In this document: positions 1 through 10,226 of the stretch, piece by piece | Numbering within the stretch: position 1 is the stretch's first letter | How the letters are laid out: each line of letters begins with the position of its first letter | Assembly (NCBI GenBank): GCA_030692765.1 | Contig: JAUYUB010000010.1 | Coordinates: forward strand, 108,010 to 172,009 | Direction of reading: 5' to 3' | From: Sulfuricurvum sp. | Lineage (GTDB): Bacteria > Campylobacterota > Campylobacteria > Campylobacterales > Sulfurimonadaceae | Length of the DNA: 64,000 nucleotides | The notes under the pieces: model-generated | The model's database searches: none | The model's input: the letters and a program-made list of their open reading frames with translations, nothing else | Told to the model about the DNA's origin: nothing | Program-made: the position numbers and the translations under genes

Positions 1-2
1 TG

Positions 3-404
3 ATCTTCCTCTTTGAAAAAGAGCAAAACTTTGGAATCTTATGCAAAATCGAGCATTTAACGTTTGATCCACCGTTGCCAGAAAATATCAGTCGTGAATT
101 TCGGGCTATGACCCTTTTTTTCTTGGCCGGATATACCTTTGAAAGTGCTCGATTGGAAAACAATATGCTCTATTTTGAAGCAGGATTTGGTCAGGAAAAT
201 ATTGGAAGTGTAGTGAGTGTTCCGTTATTGAGCATTGTTCAGGTGATCATTGATGACACACCCGCCTTTGTCAATCTTGCCATGCCTAGAGAAGAATCCG
301 TCAATGTAACCATTGAAAAAAATGAAGGGGTTCAAAATTCAATGAGTTCTTTTCTTTCCAATCCTGAAAATCAGAAATTTATCAAAGAGCCCTCAAAAAA
401 ATAA
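3..404 (+). CDS. conserved hypothetical protein, 5' end outside window
   Basis: Frame is open from the window start (IFLFEKEQNFGILCKIEHLTFDPPLPENISREF...) to a stop at 404; family not recognised. Confidence 0.6.
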   Translation: MFLFEKEQNFGILCKIEHLTFDPPLPENISREFRAMTLFFLAGYTFESARLENNMLYFEAGFGQENIGSVVSVPLLSIVQVIIDDTPAFVNLAMPREESVNVTIEKNEGVQNSMSSFLSNPENQKFIKEPSKK

Positions 405-413
405 AGGGCTTGC

Positions 414-1313
414 TTAGAGTTTAAGCCCATGTAAAAAAGTAACAACGTTATCGATAAATGCATCGTGCTTACGTTCTTTGCTGTAAGCGATGTAAAACTT
501 ACGCTTGATTTTATAGTTTTTAATACGTCCTTCATAAAGACGCCCTTCTGCAACTTCTTCATTGATAACATGCTGAGAAATAACCGAAACGACCGGACGT
601 TCTGCATTTTTAGGTGAATGCATAATCGTCTCTTTAATGGTTGTTGTGCTTGCAACGACGCCAATAACATTAAAACTCGAACACTCAACGCCGATCTCTT
701 CAAAGACCTCTGAAGTAAGTTTACGCGTATGAGAAGCTTCATCACGACAGATCCAGTCAAATTTATACAGATCTTCTTTGCGGAGTTGTTTTGGGATCGG
801 TTGATTAGAGAAGATAACCAATTCATCCTCTTCCCATTCTCTGTAGATAATGCCATCTTTAAATACCGGGGACTCGATTAATGCAATGTCAATCTTTTTA
901 TCGATCAATTGGTCAATAATTTCTTCCGAGAGAGCCACACGAACGTGTACTTCATTATTGATCTTATCTTTTAATTGAGCCAAATACTTAGGAAGTACAT
1001 AGTTTCCAATCGCATAAGAAGCCCCGACAACAAACGTAAACTCTTTATTGATAATTTTGAGAAGGTCTTTTTCACTTGAAAGAATCGCTTTTTCGAGCTT
1101 TACCGCAATTCGATAAAGGTCTTCGCCCTCTTTGGTTAGCTTAATCCCATTTTTTTTACGCTCAACAATACGCGTGTCGAGATATTCTTCAAGGAATTTA
1201 ATCTGCTGCGTTACAGCAGGCTGTGAAATTCCCAATTTCGCTGAGGCTTTTGAAAAACTTTTTTCTTTGATAACCGTCAAAAAAGTCAGTAGTTTTGCAA
1301 AATCTTTTAACAT
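414..1313 (-). CDS. LysR family transcriptional regulator
   Basis: N-terminal HTH (SFSKASAKLGISQPAVTQQIKFLE) plus substrate-binding domain; 299 aa. Confidence 0.93.
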   Translation of the reverse strand: MLKDFAKLLTFLTVIKEKSFSKASAKLGISQPAVTQQIKFLEEYLDTRIVERKKNGIKLTKEGEDLYRIAVKLEKAILSSEKDLLKIINKEFTFVVGASYAIGNYVLPKYLAQLKDKINNEVHVRVALSEEIIDQLIDKKIDIALIESPVFKDGIIYREWEEDELVIFSNQPIPKQLRKEDLYKFDWICRDEASHTRKLTSEVFEEIGVECSSFNVIGVVASTTTIKETIMHSPKNAERPVVSVISQHVINEEVAEGRLYEGRIKNYKIKRKFYIAYSKERKHDAFIDNVVTFLHGLKL

Positions 1314-1412
1314 AATGATTCCTATAAGTAAAATATATAAGCATATTATAACCCATTATTATGATGATTACAAGAGATGGACAATTTTAAATTGCTTTGT
1401 GAAAGATTGGGA

Positions 1413-1418
1413 TATAAT
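1413..1418 (+). promoter_or_regulatory. putative sigma70 -10 (TATAAT) upstream of UvrD-like helicase
   Basis: TATAAT in an AT-rich region 33 nt before the ATG at 1452. Confidence 0.4.
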
Positions 1419-1451
1419 AAAAGAATTCATGCATGAAGGCGCAGTAATATT

Positions 1452-3500
1452 ATGGATAAAATTTTCGATAGTCTCAATGATGCCCAGCGTCAAGCCGTTG
1501 AGCAAACAGAAGGTCCGCTTTTGATTCTTGCAGGTGCGGGAAGTGGTAAAACAAAAACCATTACCTCGCGATTAGCCTACTTGCTTGATACTGTTGGTAT
1601 TCCTTCCAGCCAAACATTAACACTTACGTTTACCAATAAAGCGGCTAAAGAGATGCGTGAGAGAGCCATGGGTCTCATAACTCAAAACTCTTTTCCGCCC
1701 TTGCTGTGTACCTTTCATAAATTTGGGCTACTCTTTTTAAAATTTCACATCCATTTACTGGGACGAAGCAATAATTTTGTGGTTATTGATACCGATGACA
1801 AAAAAAAGATTCTCAAAAAAATCAATGCCGAGCTGCCAACGGCCCTTATTGCCAGCGAGATTTCCCGCTATAAAAACTCTATGATAGACCCGCAAGAGGC
1901 CTACTCCCAAGCAGAACTGACAAACTACAAAAACATTGCAAAAATTTATGAAGAGTATGAAGTTTATCTGCTCAAAAACAACCTTGTCGATTTCGATGAT
2001 CTCCTCTGTCTTACTTATAAACTATTAGATGAACATCCTGAGCTCTGCATTCAAACCAGTCAAAAATATCGTTACATCATGATTGATGAGTATCAAGATA
2101 CCAACGAGTTACAGTTACGATTGCTCCAAAAACTTTGTACGTCTCATAACAACCTATGTGTCGTGGGTGATGATGATCAAAGTATTTATGGCTGGCGCGG
2201 TGCACATGTTCGTAATATTTTAGAATTTGATCAAGACTTTGCAGATGCCACTGTCATCAAACTCGAATATAACTATCGTTCTACTCAACCAATCTTAACA
2301 GTTGCCAATGCTCTCATCGAACATAATCGCTCAAGACTTGGCAAAACCCTCATCGCCACAAAGACGGGAGGAAATGATGTGGTAACACTCACATCCCATG
2401 ATGAGAGCGAAGAAGCAAAAAAAATTGCTAAAGCTATACGTGCATTACTTGACAAAGGCGTTCGTGCCAGCGACATCGCCGTTCTTTACCGTATCAATGC
2501 TCTGAGCCGTTCCTTGGAAGAGGGGCTTAATCGTGGTGGTATTGCCTACCGTCTTGTAGGCGGATTACGCTTTTACGACCGGGCAGAGATCAAAGATCTC
2601 ATCAGTTATTTGCGGGTTATTACCAATGTACATGACAACTTTTCGCTTAAACGTATTATAAATAAACCAAAACGCGGACTGGGAAAAGCGAGCATCGAAA
2701 AAATAGAGCTCACCGCTATGGAAGCTGAAAAATCAATGTTTGAGTTTATTGCAACATCCAGCGACAGTGAGCTCGAGGCCTTGGCGCGTAAAAAAAGCAC
2801 CCAAGAGTTACGTAAATTCATCCTAGAGATCAATGAACTTCGTACCATTGCGTCCGAAGCGATGTATCAATTTATAGATGCTCTTGAAGATCGTTTTAAA
2901 ATCAAAGAAACACTTCACGGTCTACCAGATGAAAGCGACAAGATTTCGAACGTCGATGAGTTTTACGGTCTATTTCGTGACTACGTTAAACAAAATCCGG
3001 ATGCTGGACTGGCAGAATTTCTCAACGACATTACCTTGCAAAGCGATCAGGATCAAATTGAGGGGGAGAGTATCTACATCATGAGTATCCATGCCTCCAA
3101 AGGACTGGAATTTGAGCACCTTTTTGTCATTGGTATGGAAGAAGGATTTTTACCTCTTGTGGGTGATGGCAGTGATTTGGAAGAAGAGCGCCGTTTGGGT
3201 TACGTAGCCTTTACGCGTGCCAAATCCAACCTCACCATCTCCAGTGTAAACAGCCGTTTTTACAAAGGCCGCCGTACCGACTTACATAAAAGCCGATTTA
3301 TTAATGAAGCGGGATTATGTGAGGGATCTTTGATCTTGGAAAAAAACACTTCCTTCAAAAAAGGGGATTTGGTTCGCCACAAAATATTTGGTGCGGGACG
3401 TGTCGAGGGTGTCAGCAAATCGGGGCGCGAATTTAAACTTCTCATTAACTTTGGTGGCAACAAGCGTGATATTCTTGCCTCATTTGTGGAAAAGCTCTAG
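1452..3500 (+). CDS. uvrD: ATP-dependent DNA helicase, UvrD/Rep/PcrA family
   Basis: GAGSGKTKT Walker A, DEYQDTN, GDDDQSIYGWRGA, VAFTRAK motifs; 682 aa. Confidence 0.95.
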   Translation: MDKIFDSLNDAQRQAVEQTEGPLLILAGAGSGKTKTITSRLAYLLDTVGIPSSQTLTLTFTNKAAKEMRERAMGLITQNSFPPLLCTFHKFGLLFLKFHIHLLGRSNNFVVIDTDDKKKILKKINAELPTALIASEISRYKNSMIDPQEAYSQAELTNYKNIAKIYEEYEVYLLKNNLVDFDDLLCLTYKLLDEHPELCIQTSQKYRYIMIDEYQDTNELQLRLLQKLCTSHNNLCVVGDDDQSIYGWRGAHVRNILEFDQDFADATVIKLEYNYRSTQPILTVANALIEHNRSRLGKTLIATKTGGNDVVTLTSHDESEEAKKIAKAIRALLDKGVRASDIAVLYRINALSRSLEEGLNRGGIAYRLVGGLRFYDRAEIKDLISYLRVITNVHDNFSLKRIINKPKRGLGKASIEKIELTAMEAEKSMFEFIATSSDSELEALARKKSTQELRKFILEINELRTIASEAMYQFIDALEDRFKIKETLHGLPDESDKISNVDEFYGLFRDYVKQNPDAGLAEFLNDITLQSDQDQIEGESIYIMSIHASKGLEFEHLFVIGMEEGFLPLVGDGSDLEEERRLGYVAFTRAKSNLTISSVNSRFYKGRRTDLHKSRFINEAGLCEGSLILEKNTSFKKGDLVRHKIFGAGRVEGVSKSGREFKLLINFGGNKRDILASFVEKL

Positions 3501-3503
3501 CCG

Positions 3504-4328
3504 ATGTCCTCTAAACTTTTTGTGGCGTATAAACCGACCGGCATCAGTTCCAATCAACTTCTTGGACGTATTAAACGCCGTTACGGAGAAAAAAAAGCGG
3601 GGTACTCAGGAACTCTTGACCCTTTTGCTAAAGGGGTTTTGATTGTTGCATTTGGCAATCATGGGCGCTTGTTCCGATTTTTAAACAAAGCACCCAAGCG
3701 CTACCGTGCAACACTTTGGCTGGGTGCCTATTCACCTACTTTGGATATCGAAAAAATCGAGGACATTGCGACCATTGCACCTATTCCCAAAGAGACTCTT
3801 ATCCAAACCATCGAATCATTAAAAGGGGAATTGACCTATCTTCCTCCCAAATACAGCGCTAAACGTCTTAACGGAAAACGTGCCTATGAGTTTGCACGTG
3901 CTGGTATTGAGATTGAACTTAAAAGTGTTACCTCCACTATTTACGATATCCATCTCCTTCATTATTGCCACCCTTTTGTCACCTTTGAAGCAACCGTTTC
4001 TGAGGGAAGCTACATACGTTCACTTGGCGAGTTAATCGCCAATAAACTTGGATGTGATGGAGCCCTGAGTGCATTGGAACGTCTCAACGAAGGTCAGTTT
4101 ATCTATGATAATGAACGACCCATCGATATAAAAACAGCTTTAGGAATCCCTAAAAATTGCTATAATGGCAATGGCGAATCAATCCTTCTGGGACAACCGC
4201 TTAGCAAAGAGCATTTTGAGATACAAGCCAATGGAACCTACTGGATTGACAATGGTGATACGATCTCTGTTCTTGAGTTCACTGATGAAAAAATACACTA
4301 TTTACTCAATAAGGTTGCTGCATGCTGA
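3504..4328 (+). CDS. truB: tRNA pseudouridine(55) synthase TruB
   Basis: YKPTGISSNQ...GYSGTLDPFAKGVL motif with catalytic Asp. Confidence 0.95.
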   Translation: MSSKLFVAYKPTGISSNQLLGRIKRRYGEKKAGYSGTLDPFAKGVLIVAFGNHGRLFRFLNKAPKRYRATLWLGAYSPTLDIEKIEDIATIAPIPKETLIQTIESLKGELTYLPPKYSAKRLNGKRAYEFARAGIEIELKSVTSTIYDIHLLHYCHPFVTFEATVSEGSYIRSLGELIANKLGCDGALSALERLNEGQFIYDNERPIDIKTALGIPKNCYNGNGESILLGQPLSKEHFEIQANGTYWIDNGDTISVLEFTDEKIHYLLNKVAAC

Positions 4329-4552
4329 TACTTTCACGTAAACTGGATGAATCCATCCTTATTGGAGATTCCATCACCTTGAAAGTCATTTCTATTGACA
4401 AAGGAAGCGTAAAACTCGGTATCGACGCACCTACTAATGTTCGTGTATTGCGCAGTGAACTTATAAATGCGGTAAAAGATTCCAATCAAGCTGCATCAAC
4501 ACAGCAAGACGATTCTCTCTTGCGCCAGCTAGCCCAAAAATTCAAATTATGA
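4322..4552 (+). CDS. csrA: carbon storage regulator CsrA
   Basis: MLILSRKLDESILIGDSITLKVISIDKGSVKLGIDAP; overlaps truB by 7 bp. Confidence 0.97.
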   Translation: MLILSRKLDESILIGDSITLKVISIDKGSVKLGIDAPTNVRVLRSELINAVKDSNQAASTQQDDSLLRQLAQKFKL

Positions 4553-5325
4553 TTCAATACCTCGCTTACGCAAAAGTCAATATTTTTCTCAAAATAACGG
4601 GAAAAAGAGGAGACTATCACACCATAACCTCTCGCTTTATGCGTGTGAACACGCTTTATGACACCCTTTGGTTTGAACCAAAATCTACCCCGGAATTTGA
4701 AATCAGGGGAAACTTCGATTGTGAAATAAGCTCAAATACAATCTATAAAGCCTATAAAAACCTCCTAGCCGCAACCAACTCTAATAAACTATCACACTGG
4801 ATGCAAAACAATGCTGTCTGTGTAAAAAAACAGATCCCATCTTTCGCCGGATTAGGCGGAGGAAGCTCGGATGCCGCTACCTATTTACATATGTGCAATG
4901 AACAACTGGAACTTGGGTTAAGTACTGAAGCGCTTGCTGTAATCGGGGCAAATGTTGGGGCAGACGTCCCTTTTTTCGTTTATGGATACGAGAGTGCTAA
5001 TGTAAGCGGTATCGGAGAAATTGTAGAGCACTATGATGAAAAACCGCTTGAATTTGAGATCATAACACCTCAGATAAAAATCAGCACTCCTGCAGTCTAT
5101 AATTACTACCGGGAGCATCTCTATACGCCTATAAACCCCGAAGAAGCAGCACGACTGCAGCTCATGCCTTCGATTGATATTTTAACGACAATAAAGCCTA
5201 AAGAAGCAAACGATCTTTTTCCTGCCGCACTGAAAAGCTATCCTGAACTTTGCGAAAAAGAGGGATGGTTTTTTTCCGGAAGTGGAAGTAGTTTTTTCAG
5301 ATTAAAGGAACCTACAGATGGGTGA
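4549..5325 (+). CDS. ispE: 4-diphosphocytidyl-2-C-methyl-D-erythritol kinase
   Basis: [15 protein letters not shown] and [19 protein letters not shown]-kinase motif. Confidence 0.95.
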   Translation: MIQYLAYAKVNIFLKITGKRGDYHTITSRFMRVNTLYDTLWFEPKSTPEFEIRGNFDCEISSNTIYKAYKNLLAATNSNKLSHWMQNNAVCVKKQIPSFAGLGGGSSDAATYLHMCNEQLELGLSTEALAVIGANVGADVPFFVYGYESANVSGIGEIVEHYDEKPLEFEIITPQIKISTPAVYNYYREHLYTPINPEEAARLQLMPSIDILTTIKPKEANDLFPAALKSYPELCEKEGWFFSGSGSSFFRLKEPTDG

Positions 5326-5770
5326 AAATATAGCCACCAATAAAAAAGCATTTTTTGACTTTCACATTGAAGAAAAATTTGAGGCAGGTGTTGTCTTGCA
5401 TGGCAGTGAGGTCAAAGCCCTACGTGCAGGACGGGTCAATCTCAAAGACGGCTTTATCAAAATTGTACGCGGCGAAGCAATACTGTTTAATGTCCATATC
5501 GGAGTCCTGAATACAACGCACCACTATTACGGGCATGAAGAACGTGGAAGCCGTAAACTTCTACTGCATAAGAAACAAATAGACAAGATGTTTAAAGCCG
5601 TAGAGAAAGAAGGGTTTACACTCGTCCCGTTGAGTATCTATTTCAATGATCGTAACCTTGCTAAAATGCAAGTAGCCATTGCCAAAGGTAAAAAACTCTA
5701 CGATAAGCGTAGTGATCTCAAAGAAAAAGACATCAAGCGTGACATGGAACGAGCCATCAAAGGAGAATAA
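5318..5770 (+). CDS. smpB: SsrA-binding protein SmpB
   Basis: [37 protein letters not shown]; 150 aa. Confidence 0.97.
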   Translation: MGENIATNKKAFFDFHIEEKFEAGVVLHGSEVKALRAGRVNLKDGFIKIVRGEAILFNVHIGVLNTTHHYYGHEERGSRKLLLHKKQIDKMFKAVEKEGFTLVPLSIYFNDRNLAKMQVAIAKGKKLYDKRSDLKEKDIKRDMERAIKGE

Positions 5771-5772
5771 TT

Positions 5773-6567
5773 ATGATTACGCTTCACGACCTTCACCTGG
5801 AGGATCTCCAAAACAAATTACACCCTTCCGTCTTTGAAGAACACCAAGATTATCAAATCTTAATTCTTCGATTACCTGAACAGATAAATAATAAGTTCAA
5901 TTTTAACTCTCATGGCTTCATCATCATTGAAAAAGATGTTTATCATTATGATCAAATTCAAGCCAATTTAGTTCCCTTTCCCAATGGACTAGACGACCTA
6001 TATCACTTCTTGGACAGTAAAATAGACATTTTAATGCATGACATTGAATCAATACAAGAAGAAATAGCTTTATTGGAAGATGCACTGTATCAAAAGTTTA
6101 CCTCTAGATTTATGGAGCATTGGCATGCATTTAAAAAAGAGTTATCACAATCAGAACGGGTTATTATTAAGTCGGTTGACACACTTGAACTCTTCATCAC
6201 AAAATCAAAAACTAACGCCAGCTTTCCACTTAGCGAATTTTATGATCTGCATGAACATTTAGAGCGAACGCTGCGATCAAACGCAAATGCCAACGATCAA
6301 CTCAACAATCTTTATAACTACTATACGTTGCGTTCAAATGATCGCATGAACCACAGTATCTACATCCTAACCATTATCTCCGTCATCTTTTTGCCGCTCA
6401 ACTTGGTGGTAGGTTTTTTTGGAATGAACACAGGGGGATTACCGTTTCAAAAAATAGAATCAGGAACAGCCTATGCGTCGATTACTATGATTTTATTTAC
6501 ATTAGGAATAATAGCATCTGTATTGTGGAAAATTAAAAAAGATAAGTTTTCTCCCGCACCAGAATGA
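5773..6567 (+). CDS. CorA-like Mg2+/Co2+ transporter
   Basis: C-terminal two TM segments with GMN signature (VVGFFGMNTGGLPF). Confidence 0.88.
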   Translation: MITLHDLHLEDLQNKLHPSVFEEHQDYQILILRLPEQINNKFNFNSHGFIIIEKDVYHYDQIQANLVPFPNGLDDLYHFLDSKIDILMHDIESIQEEIALLEDALYQKFTSRFMEHWHAFKKELSQSERVIIKSVDTLELFITKSKTNASFPLSEFYDLHEHLERTLRSNANANDQLNNLYNYYTLRSNDRMNHSIYILTIISVIFLPLNLVVGFFGMNTGGLPFQKIESGTAYASITMILFTLGIIASVLWKIKKDKFSPAPE

Positions 6568-6602
6568 TGCGAGGGACTTTGCGGAAGATATTCGTTTTAG
6601 TT

Positions 6603-6977
6603 TTAAACGTTACTAGCTTTTGGGCGACGAATTTCTTTGATACGTGCTTTTTTACCAGCAAGATCACGAAGGTAGAACAATTTAGCACGACGAACGCGAC
6701 CACGGCGAAGTACTTCAATTTTTTCTAAGCTATCGCTGTAGATTGGGAATACACGTTCGATACCGATAGCATTTGCTCCGATTTTACGAACTGTAATCGT
6801 ACGGCCTGTGCCTTCTCCACGAATAGAGATACAAACACCTTCATAAATCTGAGTACGTGATTTCTCACCCTCTGTAATGTTTACTGAAAGACGAACAGTA
6901 TCACCTGCGCGAAACAGGGGAACATTTTTGCCTTCCATTTGTGCTTGCTCAAAGCTAGCGATGTATTTATTTTTCAT
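6603..6977 (-). CDS. rplS: 50S ribosomal protein L19
   Basis: [33 protein letters not shown]; rimM-trmD-rplS synteny. Confidence 0.97.
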   Translation of the reverse strand: MKNKYIASFEQAQMEGKNVPLFRAGDTVRLSVNITEGEKSRTQIYEGVCISIRGEGTGRTITVRKIGANAIGIERVFPIYSDSLEKIEVLRRGRVRRAKLFYLRDLAGKKARIKEIRRPKASNV

Positions 6978-7665
6978 AAGACGTCCTTATTTTATGCTTC
7001 AGTAGCTGTTCGGGTCTGAAATGTTTTGTTTTACATTCAGACATAGCTAATTTTAGTGCTTGAATTTTACTGTGATTTCCCTTTAAGTATTCTGATGGAA
7101 CACCCAAATTGTTATATATTGGCGGCTTTCCAAAAGAAGGTGCTTCCAAAAGTGGCGTTTCAAAACTTTCAGTTTCCAACGATTCACTGTTTCCAAGAAC
7201 TCCCTCTATGTTTCGAACGATCGCATCAGTCATAACAAGCGATGGAAGTTCACCCCCTGTCAAAATATAATCCCCAATACTAAAGACTTCATCCGCGAAG
7301 GTTTCAATCACCCTCTCATCAATCCCCTCATACCGACCGCTTACAAAAACGATATGCGATTTATTCGCAAGGCGCTTTGCATCGTTTTGCGTAAACTGCT
7401 TTCCGACCGGTGCTGCGAAGATGATATATGCTTCATCATCTAATGTTGACAACGTATCAAATAAAGGCTGTGGCGTCATAACCATTCCTGCCCCACCACC
7501 TACACACGTATCATCCACTTTAGCGTGTTTTGATGCGCTGTAATCTCTGGGATTAAGAAAGGAAATTTGAAACTTATCAGCTTCAATCGCCCGCTTTAAA
7601 ATCGAGTCTTGAAAATATCCCTCTATCAGATTGGAGAAAAGAGTCACATACGTAAAATGCATCAC
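6967..7665 (-). CDS. trmD: tRNA (guanine(37)-N1)-methyltransferase
   Basis: [13 protein letters not shown]...[20 protein letters not shown] knot motif. Confidence 0.97.
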   Translation of the reverse strand: MMHFTYVTLFSNLIEGYFQDSILKRAIEADKFQISFLNPRDYSASKHAKVDDTCVGGGAGMVMTPQPLFDTLSTLDDEAYIIFAAPVGKQFTQNDAKRLANKSHIVFVSGRYEGIDERVIETFADEVFSIGDYILTGGELPSLVMTDAIVRNIEGVLGNSESLETESFETPLLEAPSFGKPPIYNNLGVPSEYLKGNHSKIQALKLAMSECKTKHFRPEQLLKHKIRTSYEK

Positions 7666-8216
7666 GATGCTTCTAATAAATCCAAACCGCCCTCAACCAT
7701 AATTTTTTTCATCTCTAAATCCGCTTTGAGAACAAAACGATCAATGTAAGGGATTAAAAAAGTTTCAGGAAGCCCTTTTGCCACTAATGCACTGTCGGTC
7801 TTAACCGACAAAAAATCCTGCGGACCGATACGCTCAATCTCATCCAATGTACCCAGTAAAAGGTCACCTTCATAAATCAATAATCCAATCAAGTCAAACC
7901 AAAAATATTCACCCTCTTTGAGTTTACATCGCGCGCGAGTTTCCTCATAGGTAGTAAATAGCTTGGCGTTTGTTAATGTCTTAGCAGCTTCTGGAGTATC
8001 GTAACCTACAATGTGAACAAGCTCACGCTCTGGGTTGTAACTGGCAAGGGTAATAGTGGAACCATTTTCCAGAGTAAACGTTGCATTTTTAGCAAATTGT
8101 TCTGGAAAATCAGTAAAGAGGTTCAGTTTCATGTCGCCCTTCAGGGCTACCGTGCGGCCAATCGTGGCAACATGAAGAAGAGTAGAATCAGGTGAATTAC
8201 GAAATCGGTTCGACAT
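7662..8216 (-). CDS. rimM: ribosome maturation factor RimM
   Basis: [27 protein letters not shown]; start chosen at internal Met (MSNRFRNSP). Confidence 0.9.
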   Translation of the reverse strand: MSNRFRNSPDSTLLHVATIGRTVALKGDMKLNLFTDFPEQFAKNATFTLENGSTITLASYNPERELVHIVGYDTPEAAKTLTNAKLFTTYEETRARCKLKEGEYFWFDLIGLLIYEGDLLLGTLDEIERIGPQDFLSVKTDSALVAKGLPETFLIPYIDRFVLKADLEMKKIMVEGGLDLLEAS

Positions 8217-8436
8217 TGATACGGTAACTCTTACCATCTTTGGCTTTGCAACCTGAAATAACGGTTTTAATCGCACCAATCATCTTACCCTCTTTGCCTA
8301 TGAGCTTGCCCACATCCGCTTGGTTAGCGTGCAGTACAATCTCAGTCACTTCATCACCCTCATGCGTATCTACCCTGATCTGTTCAGGATAAGACGCGAT
8401 CAATCGCGCGAATCCGGCGACAAAGTCGGCTACCAT
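8197..8436 (-). CDS. khpA: KH-domain RNA-binding protein (KhpA family)
   Basis: KH motif VGKLIGKEGKMIGAIKTVI; between rpsP and rimM. Confidence 0.9.
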   Translation of the reverse strand: MVADFVAGFARLIASYPEQIRVDTHEGDEVTEIVLHANQADVGKLIGKEGKMIGAIKTVISGCKAKDGKSYRINVEPIS

Positions 8437-8438
8437 GA

Positions 8439-8669
8439 TTACTTACCTGTAATTTTTTTAACGCGATCAGACAACTGAGCACCAACGCTCATCCAATACG
8501 CAAGACGATCTTCATCAACTTTAACCGTTGAAGGTTCTGTCATAGGGTTGTAGTAACCGATCAATTCAATCCAACCACCATCACGACGCTTACGGCTATC
8601 GGTTACCGCGATACGGTAGAAAGGTTGTTTTTTACGTCCCATACGGGTTAAGCGAATGACTGTTGCCAT
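8439..8669 (-). CDS. rpsP: 30S ribosomal protein S16
   Basis: [32 protein letters not shown]. Confidence 0.98.
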   Translation of the reverse strand: MATVIRLTRMGRKKQPFYRIAVTDSRKRRDGGWIELIGYYNPMTEPSTVKVDEDRLAYWMSVGAQLSDRVKKITGK

Positions 8670-8759
8670 GTTATATCCTTGTTGTAATTATTTTTTAACG
8701 CACAGTACCTTAGAAGAGTGTTTTGCCCACAAAAGCAAAAAGAAACCTCTAAACTGCTG

Positions 8760-8803
8760 GAACGCTAAGTCAGAGATTTGATAAAATCCCCTGCTTAACG
8801 TTC
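8760..8803 (-). promoter_or_regulatory. long stem-loop between ffh stop and rpsP
   Basis: Minus-strand GAACGTTAAG CAG GGGATTT TATC AAATCTC TGA CTTAGCGTTC; arms pair with G.U wobbles on the transcribed strand. Confidence 0.6.
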
Positions 8804-8806
8804 TAC

Positions 8807-10153
8807 TTATCGCTGCGGACGACCCGCCTGCATCTGCCCCATCATATTTTGTAAATCTTGCATCCCTTTTTTACCAGAGAAACGCTTTGCCATTTTTGAG
8901 GCATTTTTAAATTGCTTCAAAATACGGTTAACATCCACGACCGTCAATCCGCATCCCTTAGAAATACGGGCTTTACGTGTATTGTTCAAAAGCTCTGGAT
9001 CTTCACGCTCTTTCATCGTCATTGAAGAGACAAGCGCTTTGATTTTTTTCAATTCACCTGAATTTTCCATATCAAAGTCTTTGAGCGCTGATGCCATACC
9101 GCTCATACCTGGGATCATCCCCATGATGGATTTCATGCTTCCCATTTTTTTGAGGCTTTCCATCTGCTCTAAAAAGTCGTTAAAGTTGAACTCGCCTTTT
9201 TTAATCTTACGGTTAAGCTCTTTTGCTTTTTTCTCATCGATGATAGAGGATGTACGTTCAGCAAGACCCTCAATATCTCCTAGACCCATCAAGCGGTTAA
9301 CGATACGATCCGGCAAAAAGATCTCAAGATCTTCCATCTTTTCACCCGCACCAATAAAGCGTAACGGTACTTGGATCTGAGAAGCAATCCCTAAAGCAAC
9401 GCCACCTTTGGAATCTCCATCGTATTTTGTAAGGATAACCCCATCAATACCGATTTTTTCATTAAAGCTCTCTGCTGTGCGAACCGCATCTTGTCCGCTC
9501 ATGGAATCCGCTACGTAGAAAATCTCGTGCGGCTTTGCAGCAGCTTTTACTTCTGCCAACTCACCCATCAACGCATCGTCAATCGCCAATCGCCCTGCTG
9601 TATCAATCAATACAACATCAACCAATGATTTTTTAGCGTGCTCTAATGCACCTTTGACAACGTCAACCGGATTTTTACTGACTTCGTCCGTATACAGTTC
9701 CACTTCAATCGAAGCACACACCTGTCGAAGCTGTTCTACCGCTGCAAGACGCTGAAGATCGGCTGCAACTACCAAAACGCGTTTTTTCTGACGTGTTTTT
9801 AAATAGTTCGCCAATTTTCCGGTTGTGGTTGTTTTTCCTGAACCTTGTAATCCGGTCATTAAGATAACGGTTGGAGAAACAGGTGCATAGACAAAACCTG
9901 CATTTCCTTTGACATTTAATAAGTCATACAACGAACTGCGAAGAGCGTCTAGAAACTGATCTTTACCAATCGCCGAAAGCTTGGTTTTGATCTCAACAGA
10001 ATCAATCAAATCTTTAACCACTTTGTGGTGTACATCTGCTTTTAATAGCGCTTTTTTAAGCTCTCCCAATGCTTTGATGAGTGCTTTTTCATCGTCATGA
10101 AAACGAATTTTACGTACTGCTGATGTAAATGATTCTGTTAGTGTTTCAAACAC
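8807..10153 (-). CDS. ffh: signal recognition particle protein Ffh
   Basis: GLQGSGKTTTTGKLA, DTAGRLAIDDALM, TKYDGDSKGG, M domain. Confidence 0.97.
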   Translation of the reverse strand: MFETLTESFTSAVRKIRFHDDEKALIKALGELKKALLKADVHHKVVKDLIDSVEIKTKLSAIGKDQFLDALRSSLYDLLNVKGNAGFVYAPVSPTVILMTGLQGSGKTTTTGKLANYLKTRQKKRVLVVAADLQRLAAVEQLRQVCASIEVELYTDEVSKNPVDVVKGALEHAKKSLVDVVLIDTAGRLAIDDALMGELAEVKAAAKPHEIFYVADSMSGQDAVRTAESFNEKIGIDGVILTKYDGDSKGGVALGIASQIQVPLRFIGAGEKMEDLEIFLPDRIVNRLMGLGDIEGLAERTSSIIDEKKAKELNRKIKKGEFNFNDFLEQMESLKKMGSMKSIMGMIPGMSGMASALKDFDMENSGELKKIKALVSSMTMKEREDPELLNNTRKARISKGCGLTVVDVNRILKQFKNASKMAKRFSGKKGMQDLQNMMGQMQAGRPQR

Positions 10154-10226
10154 ATATGCTCCTAAATCGCGCCTCTACAGGGTCTAAAAAGTTTCGCATT
10201 ATACCTAAGTGTTACTTTGTCGTCAA

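Noticed and set aside
388-428. Possible terminator hairpins AGCCCT/AGGGCT and GGGCTT/AAGCCC between converging genes
   Set aside because: Short 6-bp arms with 11-nt loops, two mutually exclusive pairings and no clear T-run; too weak to call.
371-856. 161-aa minus-strand ORF in the ORF track
   Set aside because: Lies inside the LysR gene in another frame on the same strand; low-complexity translation without domain signal.
5318-5770. Search for ssrA (tmRNA) next to smpB
   Set aside because: No tmRNA-like sequence recognised in the adjoining regions; genes are packed without room for it.
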